Of a stretch of 64,000 nt of DNA, positions 44,646 to 56,600 are shown piece after piece; position 1 is the stretch's first letter; each line of letters begins with the position of its first letter. A program made the position numbers and the translations under genes. Origin of the DNA: Pomphorhynchus laevis (taxonomy: Eukaryota; Acanthocephala; Palaeacanthocephala; Echinorhynchida; Pomphorhynchidae); NCBI GenBank assembly GCA_012934845.2, contig WNNJ02002192.1:22510-86509 (forward strand). Direction: 5' to 3'. A model generated the notes under the pieces. That model was not told where the DNA came from. It ran no database searches and saw only the letters and a list, made by a program, of their open reading frames with translations.

Positions 44646-47600
44646 GTATAATGTTATTACCTTGATAATTCAAAAATTGCCTAATTTATTAATTTTTTAT
44701 TTTTTATTAGAGTTACGTTTTAACAAAAAAATAGCGATGCTTACATCGTTTAATTGGCTCCTTTTTTTGTAATTACTGATATGACATGCTCAAGGATCAC
44801 TTTTAGTTCAACATTTGCTAACTGAACGTCGGAATACGCCAGCTCTTCTAATGCTCATATATCAATATCAAAATCAACTTGTTTTCAATAACTTAACAAA
44901 TACTTTTTAATTTATAAATTATTTGTAAATTTACTGCGTGCGCTTTCTATCCAAAAGATTATATCATTTTGTCCTTAAAAACTTCACTTTCTCCATTTAT
45001 CCAGTAATTAAAATCAATGACCGAATATTCGATTTACAACACAATTTTATTTTACAATAAATATTCTATCTTGAATTCTAATTTTATGTCAATAAAATTA
45101 GAATTTTTTAATTTGTTTTATTTATTAATATTTAATAAATATTCTATCTTGAATTCTAATTTTATGCCATAAAGCATTAATGAAACTAATATCTTTAACT
45201 ATATGTTATGTAACATATGAAATATTTTTTTAATATTTTTGTGAAATACTTATCAGTTGTTTTGTTAATTTAAATACAAAAAATAAGTTGTTTAAATAGC
45301 GCCGTTTTACTGAATTTGGGGTTCTATTTTATCAAACTCGGTGCATTTATATGGACAACCTTGAAGATTGTAATACTATGAATCTGTTCTTGGTTATTCT
45401 ACAACTAAGCTTTCTTGGTTACGTTATCACTAAGCTACATAATGACATCCCCAGCAGATCAGAGACTATAGTGGTTATCGGAATCACAATTATATATAAT
45501 CGTTTGGTTAATAGCAGATTATTGATGTTCTTCTACCAGATAATTAATCTCATATATATATCCATGTAAGACTCGCCAACTGGGGTTTCTTATGAACTCT
45601 TTATGTATTTGTAAAGCTATTAGAACCAGTAAAAAGGAAATTTATTTTCTTATCGACTTCTCGACTAATCTTTCTCAAAAATTGCTGTTTACAAAATTGT
45701 AATCAGTTGAACAATCAGAACTTTTAACTTAAAAGTAAAAGATAAAGTTTTATCTTAAGAGTTTTATCTTAAAAGATGAGACTTTTATCTTAAAAGATAA
45801 AAATTTTGATTGTTCAACTGATTAAAATTTTGTGAACAGCAATTTTTGAGAAAGATACGTTGATAAGAAAATATATTTCCTTTTTTACCGGCTCTAATAG
45901 TTTCACAAATACATGGTAGAGTTTTTAAGCAACCCGGTAGGCTATTCTTACATGGATATATAGGAGATTATTGATTATTTGATTAAGGAATATCAATAAT
46001 ATGCTATTAAAGCAGATTTTTGATATTAATAATATAAATATGTATAAATACTATAATATTTCAATGAGTACAATAATGTATCCGGTATACATGGATAATA
46101 GGCAACTGTTATATATGGTCTGATAAGCAAGTTTTCCAGTTTACGAGTTTTTGCCACTGGAACTTAAGCAATTTATCAGAAATGCTCTCTTTCAAAAGTC
46201 ACGCAGGCAGCCGAAACGTCATCGAGATGGTTCAACTACTGATGAGCGCTACCGGTTATCTCTGACGTCTAGTAGTGACGAATAGTATGCTGATTGTTGA
46301 GTGTAGTCCAGTAAAGTACCAACATCAGTTTATATATAATAGTAGTGCACAGATGTGTTGAGTAGACAATGGTCTAGGAGTTCTTACGAAATACGGCATT
46401 TATACAAAATGGTGTTGCTTGTTAGACTGCATTTTGATTCACGACTTTCAGTCACCATGTCACTTCTAGAGTGTTGCCGGGTACTCATCATTTCGATGCT
46501 GAAGTGGTCGTCTAGAAGTGACATGGTGACTGGAAGTCGTGAATCAAAGTCTAGTATAACAAGCAACACCATATATATAGTTTGATATATATAAAAAAGT
46601 TTGATTGATAAAATAACATACAATTGAAAAAGCCCAGTAAAGGGCGAAACGTCAAATATCTTGTTTGTCCTGTGTCTGGTTTAAAAGACTTTATATATAA
46701 TTATTTACGTTTCATAATTAATAATAATTATATATAATTATAATCATAATAATTATAATATTTTTTAACAACAATATTTATTAGAATAAATTTTACAAAT
46801 GTGTAGGTTCCCTCAAATAGGCCTTAACCGAGTTGTTATTTCAAAACATTTGGATTAATGTAGGTTTGGCTAATCATTGATTGGATTCGATTGACTGTTG
46901 AGGTTTCTTATGGATGATCGTCGAATCGCCAACGATACACATTTTGCGAGGATGAATGATATGTTGCTTCTAAGATAAGTGATGCATTCGTGATAGGGTG
47001 TGTTGTGTTTAACCGCATGTTAGCGTGCGATCTGTTGTAATACTCTGTCTACATTAGGACCTATGTTTCCGAGCGCAGAAAACATGAGAGGGTGAAATCC
47101 GGAGCACTCAACTTTTGCAACTCGTTCAGCATATTTGGCTCGTTTTCTATTATCACGATAATTATGCGAATCGTTCATCCGTTGGGAATACGATGAGGCA
47201 AGCGGGTTAAAAACACAAACGTCAATGAAGGACCGCTTTATTGTTGTTCCGAATAGATTATTACATGCTATGTCTAGTCAAGCCGACCACTCTGTGGTTG
47301 TACTGTTGTTGTCAAATAGCATTAAATCTGGAACTGGTAGGAGTGACGGCTCAATAACAACACTGGCACACACATCATGAAGTTCTAACGCGATTTTATC
47401 TCTTATTGTGTTATGCCGTATGAAAGGTATTCCACCAACTTGACATGATAGTGCGTGTGCAATGTTGAAGTTCTGTCCACAAATACATTTGGATGGAGTG
47501 TGTAGTGGTTCCCATCCATATCTTGCTGATATCGCATCTAGAAATTGTTGCTTCGATAAGTAGCGACCAGTTTGTGCAACAGGAAAAGTGCTGATCCATA

Positions 47601-50600
47601 ACGAGGTTCCAGAATTATTAGTTATATGTTTTATATTCTCCTTTTCTATCCTTGTTAGTTTGTCAAATACCTGCATTTGCATTTCTTTGTGTCGCAATTG
47701 TTTTTCTTCCTTTATTTGCAGGGCAATTTTGGATGTAATATCCAAAACAATGACTCATTTCTTGCAGTGTATTCCATAGTGAAACCAAATGTTCGTAGGA
47801 TCCAACGCATGTGCCATCGTCTGCGTACCACTGATGCATTATATCGGAAAGCCTATTTCCTAACTCTCTGATGAGCGGAAGTGAGACAGCTGTGTATGCA
47901 GCCATCGCGAGGGGGTCGCCCTGCGTGAATCTTTCCTCTGAGCATAACAATTGTTTCTCCAATGCCATGGATGTAGGTGATCCGTAACAATTACTTAGTA
48001 TAATTGTGATTGACGGACATATTTTGTTTATGATTTGAAGAGCTGTATGTCTGTTTACACAATTAAATACGTTTTGGACATCTAGTGGTAGAATACACTT
48101 ATCATTCGACTTTTCAAATTCTCTTCTAATCTAATGGATTGCCGATTATATTCCGCATCGTTGCCCAGCACATAGTTAAACTTTGCCCGCAACCTTAATC
48201 AACTCACCGCGAATGCGCTTGGAGATCATTCTTCCTATAATTCGACGCAGTATTTCTTCGATTCCAATGGGGTGAATACCTGGACACTTATCCAATAGTA
48301 TCAGCCTGCATACTTTAAAAGCTTCAAGGTGAATATCATTTATTCGTGATGTTGCGATGCGTATTGCGAAATCCTGCAACTTTCTCAGCTAGTTGTTTTG
48401 ACTCATTACCGTGCTGTGTCAGGAAATCGCGTCAAATCTTCGCATTTATCCCGGATGGTCCCGCTGATCCTTGTGTTTTCTTGCAGGCAGCTATTACATC
48501 ATCGTATGTGATATCATGAAATATGATGTTATTGTACAAAGAGCATTCATTAAGCGATGAGCTAAGAATGCATTTTGATCTACTTGAGCTTGCTTTGGGT
48601 GTAGATCCTTTAATTTATCAAGAACATTATGTCCTTCAAATGGTTCAGACGTGTCTAGTATTCTTGACGTTTGGCCTTTGGATTTCAGCAATCTTACGGC
48701 GTTTTTAAATTTCCCATTCCGTGTCAGTTTAATTACGTTTTGGATCATCGCAGATCTGGTGTTTGATGTAGCATTGGGTTGTGACTTGCTTTTAATTTGC
48801 AGGAATAAAGGCTCAGAGAAAAGTGTATCTAGGTGACCATCCTTCCATAATTGCAGACGGCGAGTAAGTGTTTTTCTTATAATACTAACTTTATTCGAGC
48901 ATATCCTTTGTAGTAATAGCTGAGATAGGATAGTTATCATCTTCAAAGCTATACATGCTTTTGATGAATTCGAATTGAATTCCTCCAGAAATTTAGATAT
49001 GATTAAGACAAACTGCTTTGCAACGTTACATTTTGGTAGGTGGATAAGATTTGGTTTCATTTTGGATAAGATTTTATATAATCATAATAATTATGATCAT
49101 AATAATTATATATAATTATTTGCGATATTTGGGAACAGAAGAGGATTCCTGGAGATTGTGAAACATCATTCATAATTCCTGTTTTTAAAAATGCGATCAT
49201 TGTGAGTGCTCAAGCTATCGGGGTATTTCACTCTTACTGTCGCTTATAAAGTTCTCGAATCAATCATTCTAAATGGAATTCGCCCATTGAGAGATTCTCA
49301 ACTTCGAGAAAATCAAGCAGATTTCAGGCCTCACATAGGTGCATAGATCAAATATTCTCGCTGCGTATCTTCATGGATTTAAGGTTCGAATTTCGCCAAC
49401 CGACTGTTATTGCTTTTCTTGACTTCAAAGCAGCGTTTGATAGTGTGCTGTTGCATCTATTGCGGAACTCCGGAGTTCCTACACAGGTATGCGAAATAAC
49501 TGAGGCTCTTTATCGACAAACTGAATCGATTGTACGTGAGAATGGTCATGTGGGAATACCCTTTCCGGCTTCCTCAGGAGCTAGACCAGGTAAAGTTTTG
49601 TCTCCGGAGTTATTTAATCTTACAATAGATGAATTACTCATAGAATGTTTAAACGAGCAACCAGAAGTCGAGCAACCGATCAGTGAGTAAACAATTCAAC
49701 AATTGTTTACTCACTGATCTCACATATGCTGACGATGTCGCTCTTTTAGCGGAAACTGCAGCTGATTTACAATATATGATTACTAGAATTCATACTGTTT
49801 TAGCAGAATATGGCCTAACTCTAAACGTTTCGAAATGCAAAATACTATTGTTTTGCCATCCTCATTTTGATATAAAATTAAACGAACAATTGCTTGAACA
49901 TGTGCACGCCTTTAAATACCTGGGTACGGTAATATCCAACGGATGCAAATGTGATGATGAAATAACCAATCGCATTGTAACAGCAAGCAAAAGTTTTAAC
50001 CGACTAAATAAAATATAGCGTGATAGAAAGTTATAAATGAAAACTAAAGCTCGAGTTTACACTTCGATAGTTCGTCCAGTTCTGTTGTACGGATCGGAAT
50101 GCTGGTCTAAAAAAATTAGCACGACCAGAAAAGTAATTGCTGCAGAAAATAAATGGCTTAGGCGGATTGCGAGAATAAATCCACTGCAACATATACCAAA
50201 TGACACTGCGTAAAAAATGCAGTATTGGGAATTTTGTTATTCAAATTATAAGAAAACACAAATTACGTTGTCTTAGACATGTTCTGCGTATGGAAAATGC
50301 ACCTATTCCAAAAATGGTGTTCCTTTCGAGCAATGACCCACACTGGAAACGTCCTCGAGGTAGAGCAATAAAATCCAAATTAAAAACATTCGAAAATGAT
50401 GCGAAGAATATACTATTCCCGATTTCAAATATTGGCTGGAAGCAATTCAAACGGAATTGGAGAAGGTGGCTCAAGACAGACTTTGACGGATTCGTGCGAC
50501 AGCATGCTTTAACTGATCTGCTATATGTAGTAAACGACAAGTCTATAGTCTTTAATTAATTATCTAGAAATACAAGGACGTAATATCAGTCACAAATATA

Positions 50601-53600
50601 TAGTTATTATAAATATAGTTATTTTCTTATATGACATTTTCTCAGGCTTCTGTTAAGAACCTTGATCTATTTCCTTATATGACACTATATTCTTATTTTT
50701 TCTTTTTCTTTTCTCGGTTGTAACCTACGGCCTGTTAAGGACTTTTGGTTTTCATATATATGTATATATAAGATGTATATTATATAAGATGTATATATTC
50801 AGTGCACTGAAAGATGGACTGACAAACCGTCGAGCTGACATAAAATCAAACATGAAGGGATCAAAAAAGAGTACTTTATCTGAGAATAATTACAATACCG
50901 ACGGTATAGTTGAACATTGCGCAGAATATCCCACCCATAAGATTAAAACATCCATTATTGAAGGAAATATATCCAATGTACATGACCGCAAACCACGAGA
51001 GCACTATTGGATTGGACAATTAATGACCGACCTAATGTTGAACTCAAAAAGTGATTACAAACTGAAGAAAAATAACAAACCCCCGTAAATTCTTCCCGGT
51101 TTTAAATGACGCAACTTATCCTAAGACAAATAATTTTGAGCACTTATTGTAAAATTTTTGTTTGTTGCAGTGATCTAGCATTGTGAACAAGGCTCTGCCG
51201 AAACGTAAAAAATATTTATTGTACTTAACTGCTTTTTTAAATGAATTTTCAGAATATAAAAGATCGGTATCAACGATCAGCAGTGGCGGATTTAAGTAAT
51301 GATTATATATATAGTTAAATATATAATATAAATTTAATATGAATTTATAATATAAATTCTATATATTCCATATATAGAATATATATACGTTTCACCTACA
51401 AAAGGCTTCTTTAGAATTATTGTATGTTATAATCTCAGAAACGTTTTTTATGTTTTATGATCTCAAGTTTTTTATTTTTTATGTTTTTTTAATGATCTAA
51501 GAAACCTTTTCACATAAAAAAGTTCTGTGATCATAACATACAATAATTCTGGAAGCTATTTGTGGGTTTAACGTAAATAATAATATATTTTCAAATTTTG
51601 TTGCTGCGAGTTATTTGTTATATTTCACTTGTCTAAATGTTGGACCAGGATGCGATGGTCACATACGGTAGTATTCCACCTTCGCTATATATAATTTGAA
51701 ATACGAAAGGCAGTCGATATTCTCGTTGGACTCATTGAAATATTATAGTATTTATGCATATTTATATTCGTGCATATTTACAATATATTTTAGTTTTTAC
51801 TGTGTGTGCTTTGCTTAATCGTAACGCCTAATATAAACCAATTAATTTTTTTGCGGTTTATAAACGGCTATGCATTACTAATAAACTAATTTAATTTTAA
51901 TTATTTTACCTTTTAATTAATTGAAATTGTCAATTTAATTAATTGAAATCATGCATTCAGGTCGGTGTTGAGCAGATAATTTTTGCAGTCAGCTATCTGC
52001 CTGATGTGCTGAATGATTTTTTGCGGCAAGAGTCTGAACGTGTTGGTATCAAAATTATTGCATCTCTTGAAGATTTTCCTTTGGACACAGGCAAGTGTTC
52101 TCAGTAGAATTCTTATTGCTTTGTACATGATGGAAATGAATTTATTATTACACTATCAACATCATAAGTACTGTTTAATTAAATTTTTCGATAGTTTCCC
52201 ATAATACTTTTAAGATATATTTATCTTTATTGGCATAATTAGTAAATCATCTCAATTAAATTCACATATTTACAACTTAATGTGTTTAAACAAAGCGCTT
52301 ATTTGGTAGTAGCAACGATTTAATAAGACTGAATTCGAAAAATAAAAATATTCAATACTGGACCGAATAGTTTAAAATATTCAATACTAGACCAAATAGT
52401 ATAATATTTACACAACTATATCCACTTTTAATTATAAAACTGAATATATTTAAATATATTTATATATATTTATATTATGTTAATATTTTCAATAGCATTT
52501 GAACTTAATTTAATTTTTGTGTAAGATCTATCACCGTTCGTCATAAGAATATCTTCTACTTTAATTGAATATTTCTCCGCTTTTCCACAAGTTCATGAAA
52601 GATTAATCAAATCAGCTAACTGAGTCTACGTATTTAATATAATTATAAACTAAACAAAAATTATAATGCTAAATCAAATTTTAATAATTAAATAATAAAA
52701 TAAATAAGTGTTTTTAGATTATCTATAATTTAAAATAAAAGATTAAAATTTAAAATAAACGTCATTTTCATGAATTGACTAATAAATAACAGACGTTGTA
52801 TCAGAATAAGGATTAGTACTGCTTCCGCGCTACACTTGATGAAGTAGATGAAATTCATGTTAATATTAAACAGTCTTCTTGCTCTGCATTTTATTGCTTG
52901 CCATATATCCTCGTCACTGTTGTTGCAAGCTTGCGGACTTTGAGAATACTTCCTTTTAATTAAGTTGTGTGAAATATAAACTGCTATCAAAATCTCAAAA
53001 ATAAAAACCAATAAAATAATATAAAATGTATAATAAAAAGAAAAATGGTTTAAACATCCATTAAAATTTTAAATATTTTAAATTTTAAATTTTTCGATTA
53101 AATAAACAAAATATTTTATTAAATAAAAAGTATATTAAAGTAAAAAATAAAAAAATCTATAAATCTAATATAAACAGATACAGCTATTAATATAATTTAA
53201 TCACATTCTAAATTCGTTTTTGATTGATAGCGAATTTACCTAGCAAATTCAGCTCAAGAGGATCGATTACCTCATGACACATCAGTTCGCTCCGAAGTGT
53301 ACCACAATGATAATAAAAATCTGCATGATAATCTGTTCGATTTTTTTCGATATAAAATTGAATTTTAACAACCACCATTTTTATTTTGCATATTACTGAA
53401 AACAGAATCATTTTTGCCAGCGATATAATAATACTTATGAACTGTATATTGTCGCTAAAACGACAAACATCACAATGCATTTTATTCGCTGATATCTAAT
53501 TAAGTCAATACATTTTATTTAGTTTGCTTTGGCTAAAAATATTGCACTATTTATATAAGATCATATATTAATAACACTATATCTACAAGAGTGTTGTCTT

Positions 53601-56600
53601 ATAATGATCTTTCAAAATACTTTTCTCAACTTTAAATAGTTTAAACTCAGTTTTAATATTTGTTCAACATGAACATTTTAATCGACAATATGTTCGTGTT
53701 TATTTAAAAGTCGTTCACTTAAAAAACAAACTACTCCTTACCTATGTCTTTAATATAGATTCCGATTTAATAGACTGTAACTAAAACATTTGTAAAAGCA
53801 ATAATGTCATGTATTAATTTTATATAAAAATACAAAAGTCTACTTGTTTCGATAAGGTTAAATTATGTCATATAAAATAATCGGAGACCTGTTGACGTGA
53901 TAGCGTTTAGTGAAATATGGATAGCATATGAGTTTTTGAGTTTTTTTATGAGTTTATTGTATTCATATGAAATATTGACAAGACATTAGTTTTGTCATGA
54001 GTTTTTGAGTTTTATGCATATCTCACTTCTAGGCATTGACGCACACCAGTTTAAAACGATATTTTTTTATTTATAGAATTTTTAATTTATTTACTCACAT
54101 TTATTTTTTAGCTTATTACAGAAATTGAGATTCACTTAGTACTGTACATCTAAAAAAATCTGTTCTGTTTGTTCTGTTTACAAAGACAGGATATATTGAC
54201 ATAATTTCATGTTTTTTTTAACATTTATCGTGAAATGTAATTCGTGTTTTATACAGATTTCTGCGATTGTGATTATCTTAAGGCATTTGGAATGTTATTT
54301 GACATTTAAAAATCGCATTTGGGCAATGATTTTGATTGCTCAGTCGACTCATACAAATTTCGTCTAGTATAAACAGCATTTTTTCTTAAATCCTAAATAC
54401 AATTTGAGCTTTCAGATTTGATCATATTTGCTTGAATTATAAGAGAACAAGTATATTCTGACTAGTAGACGTTAGAGTAAATAAAATATCGATTTGCTTT
54501 AGCAATCTGAATAATTATCTTTTAGAATTGTACAATATACACGTTTTCTTGAATATTTGCCAATTTATTAATCTATAGAAAGTTTTATTAACATTCTATG
54601 TTTTTCTTTGATACTTTTAGCTGGTCCGATTGGGTTAGTCGCCGACAAGTTAAAGGCTAGCGCCGAAGATTTTTTCGTTTTTAATTGCGATATAATATGT
54701 TCTTTCCCGTTGAGAGAAATGTATAATTTTCACAAAGAGAAGAACGCGGAGGCTACAATTCTCGTACGGTTCTGTAGATTTTGCATGTGTTGAAATGCCT
54801 TATTTGTTAGACGGATAAGTTTAAAAATTTACTAAAGTTTATTTTTAATTTTAGGTTACTAAAGTCAATGAGCCTAGCCGTTATGGCGTGGTGCTATTTA
54901 ACCAAGATACAAAGCAAGTCAGCGAGTTTGTTGAAAAGCCAAAATCCTTTATAAACAATCGAATCAACGCAGGAATTTATCTTTTCAAGCAGAGCGCTCT
55001 TAGCCGATTCAAGGTATGTTATAGTTTGGAAAAAGCTTTTATCGTATGACTTACACACATTTAATTGATATACATTGATTTTTCTTCGTTTATATTGATT
55101 GTGTATAGATTTTTCATCTTTTAAAAAATAATCTACATTAACCTACAATTTGCTGAATAATGTGTTCTGTATTATATATACTATACGTATAAATTCAATT
55201 CAATTTATAAGCTACCTCCGGTTATGTATATATATGTAAAAGTAATATACAGAAATGTATATCTACACCACTGAAGCAGCCAGTCTAGTGGATGTAGCGT
55301 TAAATCGCGATACAGGCGTCCTGAGTTCAAATCCTATCAGCATCGGTGTACGGAGAAAGCAGATAATAAGGGTCGAAACGTAAAATGTAGGTCTGGGTTA
55401 GCAGTCAGCAGCTGATGAGACCCACCCAGACTGATTAGTAGCGTCCTGCTGTATCAAAAATAAGATCAATACCTGTGAGGATAATATCGTGCCACAATCG
55501 GAATTATATATATATTAATTAGTAACAACTATATATATATTAATTAGTAACAACTATATATATGGGTAATGATCGTTAAACCGGCTGTTGACGGGATCGT
55601 TTATTATGAGATCCTTTTTGTATATTTTGTAATTGAGTTAAACCGCCAAAAATGAAATAAAAAGAAATTTGGCGGTTTAGACTGGACTTCGATTCACGAC
55701 TTTCAGTCACAATGTCACTTCTAGACGACCACTTCAGCATCGAAATGATGAGTACCCGGCAACACTCATCAGTAGAATGAGGTACACACTGGTCGTTTCG
55801 GTTGCCTGTGTGACATTGTGAATAAAGGCGTTTCCGACACTTTGCTTAATTGTCTGAGGCTTACGCTCTTAACCAGATCGAATTGCTGTGCGGACCATCC
55901 TTATATATATATATATATATATATAATTTGATGTTACACCTTACCTGAGACACCTAATCGTGTAGTCATAAATAAATAACTATGTTTTCCTCATAAGGAG
56001 GCATAAACACCAGGCAGCATTCTATATATCTTCATCAGACCAAAAAATTGAACTGAATTATTCTCGCCATATTCAAAGTTTAACAACGGTAGACGCTTTT
56101 CGCTCTTACGGAGCTCATCAGTAACATGACTTCAATAATCTTCTATATGCACCTTAACACACGCTTGAATAGTGTTTAAAGCTCAAAAAGCAGAATTACC
56201 CTTACTCTGAATCATCAGAGAGAATTTAGCATAAGCTCTGTGCATGGCAGTGCGTATTGCAGTTTAACCATGCATCGGGCACTAAATTCTTAATAGAAAT
56301 GCTATTTTACAGGGACACTTTCAAGTGTCATATGCCATGGGACAAATAGTGATTTAGTTATGAGGAAAACAGTGATTTATTTATGAATACACCATTTGGT
56401 GTCCCAGGGCAGGTGTAACAACAAATTATATTTTATATATTTGCACACTTTAAAGTGTCCCTGTTAAACAGCATTTCTATTAAAAGAAAATTATTGCCTG
56501 ATGCATGGTTAAACTGCAATACCCACTGTCATGCACAGATCTTATGCTAAATTCCCTCTGATGATTCAGATTAAGGGTAGTTCTGCTTTTCGAACTTTAT

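Larger units (their letters stand above)
46830..49061 (-). mobile_element. LINE with restriction-like endonuclease (decayed), intron 1 of GMPPB
   Basis: A ~2.2-kb minus-strand element. The N-terminal part (49060-48494) is [19 protein letters not shown]. The RT includes [20 protein letters not shown] (48379-48176), [20 protein letters not shown] and [20 protein letters not shown] (47968-47663). A cysteine/histidine cluster follows ([16 protein letters not shown]), then PDLMLFD and [16 protein letters not shown] (restriction-like nuclease region, about 47330-46840). This combination is seen in RLE-type LINEs of corals and other invertebrates. At least three interruptions occur. It is antisense to the host gene. 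Confidence 0.75.

Noticed and set aside
45351-45569. 72-codon plus-strand frame in intron 1
   Set aside because: It lies inside the large inverted repeat and resembles no protein.
52730-53480. Minus-strand frames of 90-93 codons in intron 2
   Set aside because: Hydrophobic AT-rich translations without conserved features; the first overlaps a Penelope tail.
55262-55335. A genuine tRNA gene
   Set aside because: Box A and box B are present, but no acceptor stem closes and the sequence continues into a SINE body.
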